From assembly GCF_000961885.1 (NCBI RefSeq), contig NZ_JZKH01000028.1, positions 24,794 through 88,793 on the forward strand: DNA of 64,000 nt, read 5' to 3'. Within the stretch, counting starts at the first letter, position 1. Every line of letters begins with the position of its first letter. Of the stretch, positions 36,933-46,658 are shown in pieces. The translations under genes and the position numbers were made by a program. The notes below the pieces were generated by a model. It saw nothing but the letters and a program-made list of their open reading frames with translations. It was not told the DNA's origin and did not search any database. Source of the DNA: Streptomyces rubellomurinus (lineage in GTDB: Bacteria > Actinomycetota > Actinomycetes > Streptomycetales > Streptomycetaceae).

Positions 36933-36952
36933 ACCGATCGTTCGGTTACTCT
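36933..36952 (+). promoter_or_regulatory. PaaR-like operator and -10 box of paaN
   Basis: ACCGATCGTTCGGT (36933-36946) is an inverted repeat fitting ACCGNNCGNNCGGT exactly. It abuts TACTCT (36947-36952), a good -10 box, so binding would block RNA polymerase. The paaN start is 38 bp further on. Confidence 0.72.
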
Positions 36953-36989
36953 GTGAGGTGTCCCGTCCTCCCCTCTGAGGAGCGCACAG

Positions 36990-38690
36990 ATGTCCGCAGC
37001 GGTCACCCACCCCCTCGTCGCCGAGCTGGTCGAACGCCACCAGGCCACCCTGGACGCCGCGCTCGACGCGGCCGCCAAGCGCGACTACTGGTCCCCGTAC
37101 CCCGAGTTCCCGAAGGCCTACGGCGAGAGCGGCCCGGCCGACGGCAAGGCCGCCTTCGACGCCGTGCTCGGCAAGCCCTTCGCCCTGCCGGGCCACCCCA
37201 CCGACGGCGACCAGGTCGGCGGCGAGGCCTCCCCGTACGGCATCGAGCTGGGCATCACCTACCCGCACGCCGGGCCGGACGAGCTGATCGCCGCGATGCG
37301 CGCCGCGCAGCCCGGCTGGGCCGCCGCCTCCCCGCTGGAGCGCGCCGCCGTCTGCCTGGAGATCCTGCACCGGATCAACGCCCGCTCCCACGAGTTCGCC
37401 CAGGCCGTCATGCACACCACCGGCCAGGCCTACGGCATGGCCTTCCAGGCCGGCGGCCCGCACGCCCAGGACCGCGGGCTGGAGGCCGTCACCTACGCGT
37501 ACGCCGAGCAGACCCGGCTGCCGAAGCGGGCCGACTGGACGAAGCCGCAGGGCAAGCGCGACCCGCTGGTGCTGAGCAAGGAGTTCACCGTCGTCCCGCG
37601 CGGCCTCGCGCTGCTGATCGGCTGCAACACCTTCCCGACCTGGAACGGCTTCCCCGGCCTGTTCGCCTCGCTGGCCACCGGCAACCCGGTGCTGGTCAAG
37701 CCGCACCCCCGGGCCGTCCTGCCGCTGGCGCTGACCGTCGCGATCGCCCGCGAGGTGCTCACCGAGGCCGGCTTCGACCCCAACCTGGTCTGCCTGGCCG
37801 CCGAGCACGAGGGCGGCACCGTCGCCCAGGCCCTGGCCGTCCGGCCCGAGATCAAGATGATCGACTACACCGGCTCCACCGCCTTCGGCGACTGGCTGGA
37901 GGAGCACGCCCGGCAGGCCCAGGTCTACACCGAGAAGGCCGGCGTCAACGCGGTGGTGATCGACTCCACCGACGACTACCGGGGCATGCTCGGCAACCTG
38001 GCCTTCGCGCTCTCCCTCTACAGCGGCCAGATGTGCACCACCCCGCAGAACCTGCTGATCCCGCGCGGCGGCATCGCCACCGAGCAGGGCGACAAGTCCT
38101 TCGACGAGGTCGTCGCCGACCTCGGCGCCGCCATCACGGGCCTGCTCTCCGACGACGCCCGCGCCGCCGGCATTCTCGGCGCCGTGGTCAACCCCGGCGT
38201 GCTGCAGCGCTCGGCCGCCGCGGCGAGCGGCGAGTACGGCGAACTCGCGCTCGCCCCGCGCACGGTGACCTCGCCGGAGTTCCCCGGCGCGACCGTGCGC
38301 ACCCCCGCGCTGGTCAAGCTCGACGCCGACAAGCCGGACGACCGCGCGGTCTTCCGCACCGAGTGCTTCGGCCCGGTGACCTTCGCGATCGCCGTCGAAT
38401 CCACCCCCGCCGCCGTCGAGTTGCTGCGCACCACGGTCCGCGACAAGGGCGCCATGACGGCCACCGGCTACACCACCTCGCCCGAGGTGGAGGGCCTGCT
38501 GGTCGAGGCCGCGCTGGACGCGGGCGTCTCGCTCTCGCTCAACCTCACCGGCGGCGTCTACCCCAACCAGACCGCCGCCTTCTCCGACCTGCACGGCACC
38601 GGCGCCAACCCGGCCGCCAACGCGGCCTACTGCGACGGCGCGTTCGTCGCCAACCGGTTCCGCACGGTGCAGATCCGCCGCCCCCAGTAG
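36990..38690 (+). CDS. paaN: PaaN, phenylacetate pathway aldehyde dehydrogenase-like protein
   Basis: 566 aa from ATG 36990, with GAGGAG upstream. Aldehyde dehydrogenase superfamily fold of the PaaN type: LLIGCNTFPTWNGFPGLFASLATGNPVLVKPHP, given here in parts, forms the cofactor region; IDYTGSTAFGDWLEEHA and the catalytic-cysteine region SLYSGQMCTTPQNLLIPRGG are clear, as is FRTECFGPVTFAIAVES. In phenylacetate degradation it oxidises an open-chain aldehyde. No other paa genes are in this window. A PaaR-like operator precedes it and a strong terminator follows. Confidence 0.92.
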   Translation: MSAAVTHPLVAELVERHQATLDAALDAAAKRDYWSPYPEFPKAYGESGPADGKAAFDAVLGKPFALPGHPTDGDQVGGEASPYGIELGITYPHAGPDELIAAMRAAQPGWAAASPLERAAVCLEILHRINARSHEFAQAVMHTTGQAYGMAFQAGGPHAQDRGLEAVTYAYAEQTRLPKRADWTKPQGKRDPLVLSKEFTVVPRGLALLIGCNTFPTWNGFPGLFASLATGNPVLVKPHPRAVLPLALTVAIAREVLTEAGFDPNLVCLAAEHEGGTVAQALAVRPEIKMIDYTGSTAFGDWLEEHARQAQVYTEKAGVNAVVIDSTDDYRGMLGNLAFALSLYSGQMCTTPQNLLIPRGGIATEQGDKSFDEVVADLGAAITGLLSDDARAAGILGAVVNPGVLQRSAAAASGEYGELALAPRTVTSPEFPGATVRTPALVKLDADKPDDRAVFRTECFGPVTFAIAVESTPAAVELLRTTVRDKGAMTATGYTTSPEVEGLLVEAALDAGVSLSLNLTGGVYPNQTAAFSDLHGTGANPAANAAYCDGAFVANRFRTVQIRRPQ

Positions 38691-38704
38691 GGCGGGCCCG
38701 GCGC

Positions 38705-38743
38705 CCGGGGCCCCGGCGGTCACACCGACCGCCGGGGCCCCGG
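38705..38743 (+). terminator. Terminator after paaN
   Basis: Perfect 17-bp stem (38705-38721 with 38727-38743, arms starting CCGGGGCCCC) and a 5-nt loop, 14 nt after the stop. Confidence 0.85.
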
Positions 38744-38839
38744 TGGTTCACAGCCCCGACCGCGCCCGCGATGATGGAGGCTGGGAGAACGCCGCGCGGG
38801 GCGGCGTCCAACCACCCTCAGAACCACGGGAGCTGACAG

Positions 38840-40336
38840 ATGGCCGAGAATCCGACGATCGAAACCGACGTCCTGGTCGTCGGTGCCGGGCCGGCCGGCC
38901 TGCTGCTGGCCGGCGACCTCGCCGCCGCCGGGATCGGCGTCACCCTCCTGGAGAAGCGCGCCACCGAGTCCAACCTCACCCGGGCCTTCGCCGTGCACGC
39001 CCGCAGCCTGGAGATGCTGGACGCCCGCGGCCTCGCCGAGGACCTCATCGCCACCGGCCGCCCGCTCTCCGAGCTCAGGATGTTCGACCGCCTCGCGGTC
39101 GAGCTCCACCGGCTGCCGACCCGCTTCCCCTTCGTCCTGATCACCCCGCAGTACAACGTCGAACGGCTGCTGCACGAGCGCGCGGAGAAGGCCGGCGCGA
39201 CGATCCTGCGCGGCACCGAGGTCACCGGCCTGCGCCAGGACGCGGACGGCGTCACCCTGGAGACGGCCGGCGGCACCGCGTACCGCGCCCGGTACGCGGT
39301 CGGCACCGACGGCGTCCACTCCACCGTCCGCGACCTGCTCGGCCTCCCGTTCCCCGGCGAGTCGGTGGTCGACTCGGTGCTGCTCGCCGACGTCCGGCTG
39401 GAGCGCGAGCCCGAGGGCACCATCACCGTGGGCGCCAACGAGTCCGGCTTCGCCTTCCTGGCCCCCTTCGGCGACGGCTGGTACCGGGTCATCGCCTGGG
39501 ACCGCCACCACAAGGTGCCGGACGGCACCGCCCCCTCGATCGAGCAGATCTCCGCCATCGCCACGGCCGCCATCGGCGAGGACTTCGGCCTGCACGACGC
39601 CCGCTGGACGTCCACCTTCCACAGCGACGAGCGCCAGGTGCCCAACTACCGCTCCGGCCGGGTCTTCCTCGCCGGCGACGCCGCGCACTGCCACTCCCCG
39701 GCCGGCGGCCAGGGCATGAACACCGGCCTCCAGGACGCCGCCAACCTCTCCTGGAAGCTCGCCGCCGTCCTCCGGGGCCGGGCCACCGACGCGCTCCTCG
39801 ACACCTACCAGACCGAGCGGCACCCGGTCGGGCGGATGGTCCTGCGCAGCTCCGGCGCGCTGATCCGGCTCGCCCTCGCCGAATCCGTCCCCACCCGCGC
39901 CCTGCGCGGCGCGCTCGGCGCGATCAGCAGCCACCTCGACCCGGTCGCCGAGCGCGGCGCCCGGATGGTCTCCGGGATCGGCATCTCCTACCCGGCGCCC
40001 AAGGACACCCACCCGCAGACCGGCAAGCGCGTCCCCGACCTGCGGCTGACCGCGCTGAGCCGCCCCGCCGAGGACGCCCCCGCCGCCCCCGAGCGGCTCT
40101 ACGAGGCGCTGCGCGCCGGGAAGTTCGTGCTGGTCAGCAATGACGAGCTGGCCGCCACCGCGCCCTGGGCGGACCGCCTGGTGTTCGCCGCGCCGGCCGA
40201 TCCGCACGGCAAGCTGCGCGACACCGTTCTGCTGATCCGCCCGGACGGCTACGTCGCCTGGGCCGGCGTCGACCCCGGTCAGAACGAGCTCCGCACCGCC
40301 CTCACCGGCTGGCTCGGCGCCCCCGCCACCGCCTGA
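38840..40336 (+). CDS. FAD-dependent aromatic monooxygenase
   Basis: 498 aa. PHBH-fold flavoprotein hydroxylase: dinucleotide-binding VVGAGPAGLLLAGDLAAAG (residues 14-32), the DG motif YAVGTDGVHSTVR, and the GD motif VFLAGDAAHCHSPAGGQGMNTG followed by DAANLSWKLAAVL. The C-terminal thioredoxin-like domain is short (FVLVSNDELAA, ADPHGKLRDTVLLIRPDGYVAW). Members hydroxylate phenols or polyketides (TfdB, RdmE, MhpA types). ATG 38840 follows GGGAGCTGACAG. It stands alone, converging with a CGNR regulator that may control it. Confidence 0.92.
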   Translation: MAENPTIETDVLVVGAGPAGLLLAGDLAAAGIGVTLLEKRATESNLTRAFAVHARSLEMLDARGLAEDLIATGRPLSELRMFDRLAVELHRLPTRFPFVLITPQYNVERLLHERAEKAGATILRGTEVTGLRQDADGVTLETAGGTAYRARYAVGTDGVHSTVRDLLGLPFPGESVVDSVLLADVRLEREPEGTITVGANESGFAFLAPFGDGWYRVIAWDRHHKVPDGTAPSIEQISAIATAAIGEDFGLHDARWTSTFHSDERQVPNYRSGRVFLAGDAAHCHSPAGGQGMNTGLQDAANLSWKLAAVLRGRATDALLDTYQTERHPVGRMVLRSSGALIRLALAESVPTRALRGALGAISSHLDPVAERGARMVSGIGISYPAPKDTHPQTGKRVPDLRLTALSRPAEDAPAAPERLYEALRAGKFVLVSNDELAATAPWADRLVFAAPADPHGKLRDTVLLIRPDGYVAWAGVDPGQNELRTALTGWLGAPATA

Positions 40337-40380
40337 CGGGCCGTCCGGCCGCTCCTGCCGCCCGCACGCTCCGTCCTCAC

Positions 40381-40406
40381 CCTCCGCGTCCGCCCGGGCG
40401 CGGAGG
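40381..40406. terminator. Bidirectional terminator
   Basis: CCTCCGCG (40381-40388) pairs with CGCGGAGG (40399-40406), between the convergent monooxygenase and CGNR genes. Confidence 0.6.
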
Positions 40407-40452
40407 GTTCGTGCGCGACACAGGAGACCCACCGACCGGATCCGGTCGTCGG

Positions 40453-41019
40453 TTAACCCCGCGCCTTCACGTAGTGCCGGGCGGCCTTCGCCCGATTCCC
40501 GCACACCGCCATCCGGCACCAGCGGCGCCGCCCGTTCTGCGAGGCGTCGAAGAAATGCAGAATGCACGCCTCGTGCGCGCACTGCTTCACCCGGTTCGCG
40601 CCCTGCCCGAGCAGCGCCAGGAAGTCGTCCGCCGCCAGCCAGGGCGCCAGCCACTGCGGCCCGTCGACCTCGATCCGCTCCTCGGCCCCGCCCGGCCCGG
40701 CCGACCGCCGGATCCGGCCGTGGGCCAGCACCGCGTCCAGCCCGTCCCGCGCCGCCGGCCCCAACTCGCCCTGCTCACGGGCGTCCTGGGCGGCGCGGTC
40801 GATCGCCTCACGAGCCTGCCGGATCGCCGCCAGCCCGGCCTCGTCGGCCGTGCAGCGCCCCCCGAGCCCGGCCGAGGAGATCCAGATGCCGTAGCCTTCG
40901 ACGCCGTCCAGCAGGTCGTTGACGGGCAGGCCGGCCCAGCGGGTGTTGAGCAGGTCGAGCGCGAGCGGTTCGCCGATCAGCGGCCGGGGATCCCTCGGGT
41001 CCGGCGTCACGTCAGTCAT
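40453..41019 (-). CDS. CGNR zinc-finger / ABATE-domain regulator
   Basis: 188 aa from ATG 41019, with GGGAGAAGG upstream. N-terminal ABATE-type domain (RPLIGEPLALDLLNTRW, residues 13-29) and a C-terminal CGNR zinc finger: CAHEACILHFFD and WCRMAVCGNRAKAARHY supply four cysteines and the name-giving CGNR. These are DNA-binding regulators thought to act on stress or catabolic genes. It converges with the FAD monooxygenase. Confidence 0.9.
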   Translation of the reverse strand: MTDVTPDPRDPRPLIGEPLALDLLNTRWAGLPVNDLLDGVEGYGIWISSAGLGGRCTADEAGLAAIRQAREAIDRAAQDAREQGELGPAARDGLDAVLAHGRIRRSAGPGGAEERIEVDGPQWLAPWLAADDFLALLGQGANRVKQCAHEACILHFFDASQNGRRRWCRMAVCGNRAKAARHYVKARG

Positions 41020-41277
41020 CCTTCTCCCTCGGTTCGAGCCGATTCTACGGCCGCGCCCCCGCCGGTGAATTGGTATGGACCGTCCTGAGAATTCCAGCCA
41101 TTCACTGTATGAACGACCGGCATTTCGCGGCATCCACACTTGACTGTTTTTTAGCAACGAATTGCTTGATCATGGGCCACCTCGCACACCGGTTCTGACA
41201 TGTTCTAGCCAGCGTTCACGACCCCGGAACGCCTGGCCCCTTGCCGGCCCCCACAGCCGGCTGGAGGAGGAGATCCG

Positions 41278-43431
41278 TTGCGCCCCCGTTCTCTCGCCCT
41301 CGCCGCGGCGATAGCCGTCCTGCCGCTGACCGCCGTCTCGCTCGGCGTCTCCACCGCGCAGGCCGCGCCCGCTCCCCGCGTCGCCCTGACGAACACCGTG
41401 AACCCGGCGGTGGCCCACTCGGAGAAGAAGGGTGACGTCCCGGCCGAGCAGCAGATCTCGGTCGCCGTCAGCCTCAAGCTGCGCAACGCCGCCGAGCTCG
41501 ACCGCTTCCTCGGCGCGGTCACCACGCCCGGCTCCCCCGAGTACGGCAAGTTCCTGACGCCGGAGCAGTTCACCGAGCGCTTCGGGCCGACCCAGCAGGA
41601 CGTCGCCCAGGTCAAGGCCTACCTGGCCGCCCAGGGCCTCACCGTCACCGAGGTCAGCGCCAACCGCCAGGTCGTCAGCGCCCACGGCACCACCGCCCAG
41701 GTCTCGCAGGCCTTCGGGACCCACGAGAGCGCCTACGTGGACCCGCAGCTGCAGCGCACCTTCTTCGCCAACGACGCCGCCGCCTCGATCCCGGCCGAGC
41801 TGGCCTCGGTGATCCAGGGCGTCAGCGGCCTGGACAACCACGCGGTCCGCAAGAACCGCATCGCCAAGCCGAGCGCGATCACCCCGAACGCCGCCACCGC
41901 CAGCCCGAGCGGCATGAGCCCGGCCCAGTACACCGGCGCCTACAACCTGAACAAGACCGGCGCGGACGGCACCGGCGTGACCGTCGCCCTGTGGGAGTTC
42001 GACGGCTACCAGTCGTCCAACCTGACCACCTACGACTCGCAGTTCGGCCTGACCGGCCCGGCCGTCAGCACCGTCTCGGTGGACGGCGCCAGCTACGACT
42101 CCGCCCCCGGCCAGGGCCAGGGCGAGGTCGAGCTGGACAGCGAGATCGTCCGCGGCGCGGCGCCCAAGGCCACCCAGCTGGTCTACGAGGCCCCGAACAG
42201 CGACCAGGGCGAGATCGACATGGCCAACAAGATCGTGGCCGACAACAAGGCCTCGGTCATCTCGATCTCCTGGGGCTCCTGCGAGCCCGACACCACCGCC
42301 GCCTCGATGACGGCCGTGGACAACGCCTTCAAGCAGGCCGCCGCCCAGGGCATCTCGATCTTCTCCGCCTCCGGCGACGACGGCTCCCGCGACTGCACCC
42401 GCTCGACCAGCGGCTCGACCGTCAAGGCCGTCGACTTCCCGGCGTCCAGCCCGCACCAGACCGGTGTCGGCGGCACCAACCTCAAGGTCACCAGCGGCAA
42501 CGGCTACTCCTCGGAGAGCGCCTGGAGCACCGCCGGCGGCGGCGTCTCCACCGTGTTCAGCAAGCCGTCCTGGCAGACCGGCACCGGCGTCAGCGGCACC
42601 ATGCGCACCGTTCCGGACGTCGCCTCCAACGCCGACCCGGCGAGCGGCTTCTCGATCTACACCGCCGGTGGCTGGCAGGTCTACGGCGGCACCAGCGCGG
42701 CCGCCCCGCTGTGGTCCGGCTACGCCGCCCAGTTCAACCAGAAGGCCAAGGCCGCCGGGCAGCCGGTCCTCGGCGAGGCGAGCCCGCGCCTGTACTCGGT
42801 CGCCAACAGCACCAGCTACGGCAGCACGTTCCACGACGTGACCTCCGGCTCGAACCAGGACTTCCCCGCGAAGACCGGCTACGACCAGGTCACCGGCTGG
42901 GGCTCCCCGGTCGCCGACGCCCTGACCACCGCCCTGCTCGGCGGCAGCACCACCCCGCCGAACCCGGGCGGCGGCTGCACCGCCACCCAGCTGATCAACA
43001 ACGGCGGCTTCGAGACCGGCACCGCCTCGCCGTGGACGGCCTCCTCCGGCGTCGTCGACAACAGCTCCTCCCAGGCGGCCCACTCCGGCAGCTGGAAGGC
43101 CTGGCTGAACGGTTACGGCAGCGCCCACACCGACACCCTGTCGCAGACCGTCACGGTCCCGACCGGCTGCGCCTCCGCCACCCTCACCTTCTGGCTGCAC
43201 ATCGACACCGCCGAGACCGGCAGCACCGCGTACGACAAGCTGACCCTGCAGGCCAACAGCACCACGCTGAAGACCTGGTCGAACGTGAACGCGGCCGCCG
43301 GCTACGTCCAGCAGACGGTGGACCTGACCTCCTTCGCCGGCCAGACCGTGACCCTCAAGTTCACCGGCACCGAGGACAGCTCGCAGCAGACCAGCTTCGT
43401 GATCGACGACGTCGCGCTGAACGTCAAGTGA
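41278..43431 (+). CDS. Secreted S53 (sedolisin) peptidase with C-terminal jelly-roll
   Basis: 717 aa from TTG 41278, preceded by GGAGGAGGAG 5 nt away. Signal peptide with cleavage after AQA (residue 29), an inhibitory Pro-kumamolisin domain (about residues 35-190), then the S53 catalytic domain with Glu/Asp in [15 protein letters not shown], oxyanion Asp in [10 protein letters not shown], and the nucleophile in [13 protein letters not shown]; the calcium site follows in [11 protein letters not shown] and [11 protein letters not shown]. After a Pro/Gly linker comes a 145-residue beta domain ([10 protein letters not shown]...FVIDDVALN) like carbohydrate-binding or P-like modules. Acid-type secreted proteolysis; no neighbouring partner. 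Confidence 0.95.
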   Translation: MRPRSLALAAAIAVLPLTAVSLGVSTAQAAPAPRVALTNTVNPAVAHSEKKGDVPAEQQISVAVSLKLRNAAELDRFLGAVTTPGSPEYGKFLTPEQFTERFGPTQQDVAQVKAYLAAQGLTVTEVSANRQVVSAHGTTAQVSQAFGTHESAYVDPQLQRTFFANDAAASIPAELASVIQGVSGLDNHAVRKNRIAKPSAITPNAATASPSGMSPAQYTGAYNLNKTGADGTGVTVALWEFDGYQSSNLTTYDSQFGLTGPAVSTVSVDGASYDSAPGQGQGEVELDSEIVRGAAPKATQLVYEAPNSDQGEIDMANKIVADNKASVISISWGSCEPDTTAASMTAVDNAFKQAAAQGISIFSASGDDGSRDCTRSTSGSTVKAVDFPASSPHQTGVGGTNLKVTSGNGYSSESAWSTAGGGVSTVFSKPSWQTGTGVSGTMRTVPDVASNADPASGFSIYTAGGWQVYGGTSAAAPLWSGYAAQFNQKAKAAGQPVLGEASPRLYSVANSTSYGSTFHDVTSGSNQDFPAKTGYDQVTGWGSPVADALTTALLGGSTTPPNPGGGCTATQLINNGGFETGTASPWTASSGVVDNSSSQAAHSGSWKAWLNGYGSAHTDTLSQTVTVPTGCASATLTFWLHIDTAETGSTAYDKLTLQANSTTLKTWSNVNAAAGYVQQTVDLTSFAGQTVTLKFTGTEDSSQQTSFVIDDVALNVK

Positions 43432-43471
43432 CCACGGGCCGGTAGCGCCGGCCGCAGCACCACCGAGACCC

Positions 43472-43506
43472 CCGCCGGGGCGGAGCCACAGGGCCCGCCC
43501 CGGCGG
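43472..43506 (+). terminator. Terminator after the S53 peptidase
   Basis: Perfect 12-bp repeat CCGCCGGGGCGG / CCGCCCCGGCGG (43472-43483/43495-43506), 40 nt after the stop. Confidence 0.8.
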
Positions 43507-43728
43507 TGTCCGTTCCGCTCCGCGCCGGCCGGGTTCCCGCCGTGTTTCCGGACTGTTTCAAGATCGCTAACTGTGCGGTTCACCTGTCGTGACCACTGTC
43601 ATACGCACGACTGATGACGTAGCCTCTCGACCGTGCATAGGGTTCCCCAAACCTCGGTGAAGCCGCCGGCGACGCGACCCGGCGTCGGCCCGGTCCGACC
43701 GAGCTCAGTTGGTGGGGAGGGTCACCGC

Positions 43729-44790
43729 ATGGCCGCACAGCAGCCTCAGGATTCCGCGCGGCTCCGGCTGGTCGGTTCGCACCCGGAGCGCCCCGGCCCG
43801 TCCGCGCCCGCCCAGCCGGCCCCGCCGGCCGACCGGGCACCCGCCCCGACACCCGGGCCGGCGCCCGTCCCGGCGCCCTCGCCCGGACGGCCCGCGCCGG
43901 CCGGCGGCTTCGCGGACACCCTGCACCTGGCCATCGAGGCCAGCGGCCTCAGCCTGGACCGGATCCGCGCGGCCCTCGCCCAACGCGGCGTCAGGGTCAG
44001 CGTCACGACGCTGAGTTACTGGCGGCGCGGCCGCAGCCAGCCCGAACGGGCCAGCTCGCTGCGCGCCGTCCACCTGCTGGAAGAGCTGCTCGGCCTGCCG
44101 CACAGCGCGCTCTCCGCGCTGCTCGGCCCGCCGCGCCCGCGCGGCCGCTGGGCCGCCGCCGCCAACACCTGCCACCTCGGGCTGGAGGACGTCTGGCCGG
44201 GGGAGCAGGAGCTCGCCTCGATCTTCGCCGAGCTGGACGCCCCGCCGGCCGGCGAGCTGGAGCGCCTGAGCATCCACGACTCCTACTACGTGGACGCCGA
44301 GCGGCGCGGCAACCTGCTGCGGATGCGCCAGGTGGTGCGCGCCACGGTCGGCGGCGTCGGCCGCTGCCTGGTCGTGCACAAGGCCGACGAGGAGGCCACC
44401 GGCTGCCCGGAGATCACCTCGGTCCGGCACGGCCGGCTCGGCCGGGTCCGCCGCCGCCCCGAGGAGGGGCTGACCGTCGCCGAGCTGATGCTGGACCGCC
44501 CGCTGGGGCTCGGCGACAGCACGGTCTTCGAGTACGAGGTGGAGATCCCGCCCGGCGGCCCGACCCTGGAGTACAGCCGCCGCTTCGCCACCCCGGTGCG
44601 CGAGTACGTGCTGCAGGTGCACTTCGACCCGGCGTCCGTCCCGGCGCACTGCGAGCGGTACGACCGCGAGCCGGGCGCCGACGTCGACCACCGCCGCGAG
44701 CAGCTGTGGATCGGCGCCTCCGCCAGCGCCCACGTCCTGGCCCCGGACCAGCAGCCGGGCCACATCGGCATCCGCTGGGAGTGGTCCTAG
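43729..44790 (+). CDS. HTH-domain regulatory protein
   Basis: 353 aa from ATG 43729, with GGGGAGGG upstream. Residues 10-60 are Pro/Ala-rich and probably disordered; an XRE-like HTH lies near residues 63-125 (LSLDRIRAALAQRGVRVSVTTLSYWRRGRSQP, shown in two overlapping parts). The remaining 220 residues form a mixed alpha/beta domain that I cannot name (HLGLEDVWPGEQELASIF, LEYSRRFATPVREYVLQVHF). I know such proteins as conserved singletons in Streptomyces. Effector and targets unknown. Confidence 0.8.
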   Translation: MAAQQPQDSARLRLVGSHPERPGPSAPAQPAPPADRAPAPTPGPAPVPAPSPGRPAPAGGFADTLHLAIEASGLSLDRIRAALAQRGVRVSVTTLSYWRRGRSQPERASSLRAVHLLEELLGLPHSALSALLGPPRPRGRWAAAANTCHLGLEDVWPGEQELASIFAELDAPPAGELERLSIHDSYYVDAERRGNLLRMRQVVRATVGGVGRCLVVHKADEEATGCPEITSVRHGRLGRVRRRPEEGLTVAELMLDRPLGLGDSTVFEYEVEIPPGGPTLEYSRRFATPVREYVLQVHFDPASVPAHCERYDREPGADVDHRREQLWIGASASAHVLAPDQQPGHIGIRWEWS

Positions 44791-44825
44791 CCCCTCCGGC
44801 CCCACCCCGTCAGCCCCACCCCGTC

Positions 44826-44856
44826 AGCCCCGCCCGGCCCCGTGCCCGGCGGGGCT
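44826..44856 (+). terminator. Terminator after the HTH gene
   Basis: AGCCCCGCC (44826-44834) pairs with GGCGGGGCT (44848-44856); the stem is extended by inner CCGG pairing. Two direct copies of CCCCACCCCGTCAG precede it. Confidence 0.7.
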
Positions 44857-44871
44857 TCCTTCTGCCCCGGA

Positions 44872-44953
44872 CACCTAACCCCTTCACGCACCCACACCGG
44901 TTGACGCCTCATCACCTAACCCCTACTCTCATTCATACCGGTTAGGCAGTCGC
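44872..44953. promoter_or_regulatory. Tandem 41-bp operator repeat with embedded promoter
   Basis: Two abutting 41-bp units (44872-44912 and 44913-44953). Each begins CACCTAACCCCT and carries ACCGGTT 24 bp further on, so that CCTAACC and GGTTAGG-like half-sites alternate every 19-22 bp. A consensus promoter sits between them: -35 TTGACG (44901-44906), 17-bp spacer, -10 TACTCT (44924-44929). It drives the VOC gene at 44988. Confidence 0.75.
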
Positions 44954-44987
44954 CGCCGGAGCCACCGCCCTCCAGGAGTGATCAGGC

Positions 44988-45461
44988 ATGTCCGCCACCG
45001 TCACCAAGCTCCGCACCCTGCAGACCGGCCACGTCGGCCTGAACGTCACCGACCTGGCCCGCTCGATCGACTTCTACCGCGCCGTCCTCGGCCTCGACAT
45101 CGCCCACGAGGGCACCGAGGCCGACCGCCGCTTCGCCCTCCTCGGCCGCGACGGCCGCCTGGTCGTCACGCTCTGGCAGCAGAGCGAGGGCACCTTCTCC
45201 ACCGCCACCCCCGGCCTGCACCACCTCTCCTTCGAGGTCGAGAGCCTCGACGAGGTCCGCGCCACCGAGGCCCTGCTGCGCGAGCTGGGCGCCGAGTTCG
45301 CCTACGACGGCGTCGTCCCGCACGGCGAGGGCTCCGCCTCCGGCGGCATCTTCTTCACCGACCCGGACGGCATCCGGCTGGAGATCTACACCCGCACCGG
45401 CGTGGACGCGACGGGCGCCGCCGCCCCCACCGCCGACGCCCCGACCTGCGGCTTCTTCTAG
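44988..45461 (+). CDS. VOC-family (glyoxalase-like) protein
   Basis: 157 aa from ATG 44988, with AGGAG 9 nt upstream. Vicinal oxygen chelate fold with three likely metal ligands: His in TGHVGLNVTDLARSIDFYRAVLG, His in LHHLSFEVES and Glu in FTDPDGIRLEIYTRTG. Resembles extradiol dioxygenase or glyoxalase-like small enzymes. It is first of a two-gene unit with the PNPOx-like gene 69 bp downstream, behind an unusual repeated operator. Confidence 0.88.
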   Translation: MSATVTKLRTLQTGHVGLNVTDLARSIDFYRAVLGLDIAHEGTEADRRFALLGRDGRLVVTLWQQSEGTFSTATPGLHHLSFEVESLDEVRATEALLRELGAEFAYDGVVPHGEGSASGGIFFTDPDGIRLEIYTRTGVDATGAAAPTADAPTCGFF

Positions 45462-45530
45462 ACCGCGGCTGGACCACAGCCGGACCACGACATCCGTCGG
45501 CCATCGAGGTGAGCCACGGGGGAGCACACC

Positions 45531-46442
45531 ATGACGACCGTCAGCACGCCCTACCACTCCGGTGAACGGGCCGCCCAGGCCCGGGCCGGCCTCACCGCGC
45601 GGGCCGACCACGCCGGACGCGCCATCCGCGCCACCATCCCGGCCGTCGCCGCCCGCTTCCTGGCCGAGCGGCGCACCCTGGTCCTCGGCGCCGCCGACCG
45701 GGACGGCCGGATCTGGGCCACCCAGCTGGCCGGCCCGGCCGGCTTCCTGCGGGCGCCGGACGAACGGACGATGGCCGTCGCCGCGCACCCGGCCGAGGCC
45801 GACCCGCTGGCCGAGGCGCTGACCCGCCCGGCCCGGGTCGGCACCATCGCGCTGGACGCGGCCGGCCGCCGCCGGATGCGGCTCAACGGCCACTCCCGGC
45901 CGGACGGGCGGGGCGGGCTGGCGGTCACCGCCGAGGAGGTGGTCTCCAACTGCCCGAAGTACATCCAGCGCCGCACCCCGCTGGACCGCCCGGAGGCCGG
46001 CCCGCCCCGCACCGTCGCCGCCGGCACCACGCTGACCACCGCGCAGCAGCTGACGGCCGTCACCGCGGACACCTTCTTCATCGCCACCACCGGCCCGGAC
46101 GGCAGCGTCGACGCCTCGCACCGCGGCGGCCTGCCCGGCTTCCTCCAGGCCGTCGCCCCGGACCGGCTGCGCTGGCCGGAGTACCCGGGCAACAGCATGT
46201 TCCTGACCCTCGGCAACCTCGAGGTGGACCCGCGCGCCGGCCTGCTGCTGCCCGACTGGGAGACCGGCGGGGCGCTGCTGGTCACCGGCGAGGCCCGCAC
46301 CGACTGGTCCGAGGAGGCCCGCAGCGCCGCCCCGGGCGCCGAGCGGATGGTCGAACTCGCCGTCACCGGCGTGGTCGAGCTCGCCGACGCCACCCCGCTG
46401 ACCTGGACCGATCCCGAGTACTCGCCGGCCAACCCGCGCTGA
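45531..46442 (+). CDS. Pyridoxamine-phosphate-oxidase-fold flavin-binding protein
   Basis: 303 aa. Two split-barrel halves are visible: RRTLVLGAADRDGRIWATQLAG (about residues 47-68) and TFFIATTGPDGSVDASHRGGLPGF (about residues 182-205), with NSMFLTLGNLEVDPRAGLLLPDW near the end. This is the pattern of FMN- or F420-binding PNPOx-like oxidoreductases of the longer type. It probably shares the promoter of the VOC gene and acts in the same redox or detoxification response. Substrate unknown. ATG 45531 follows GGGGGAGC. Confidence 0.87.
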   Translation: MTTVSTPYHSGERAAQARAGLTARADHAGRAIRATIPAVAARFLAERRTLVLGAADRDGRIWATQLAGPAGFLRAPDERTMAVAAHPAEADPLAEALTRPARVGTIALDAAGRRRMRLNGHSRPDGRGGLAVTAEEVVSNCPKYIQRRTPLDRPEAGPPRTVAAGTTLTTAQQLTAVTADTFFIATTGPDGSVDASHRGGLPGFLQAVAPDRLRWPEYPGNSMFLTLGNLEVDPRAGLLLPDWETGGALLVTGEARTDWSEEARSAAPGAERMVELAVTGVVELADATPLTWTDPEYSPANPR

Positions 46443-46658
46443 CCCCGCGCACAGCTCCGTACCGGCACTAACCGCTCCGCCGGTCCCGCGCCACGCCCGG
46501 GAGCCAACTGGTCGTCACCCCTCCGGCTCAATCCGCCGCGCCGCACCCCGCCCGCTTTGGGACTTTGGTCCCGGTGGCACGCGGAGCCGACCCGGGCAGG
46601 CCACTCCTGTCACGCCGTCAGGCCGTGACCAGGAAGGACCGCAGGAAAGAGGCGGAGC

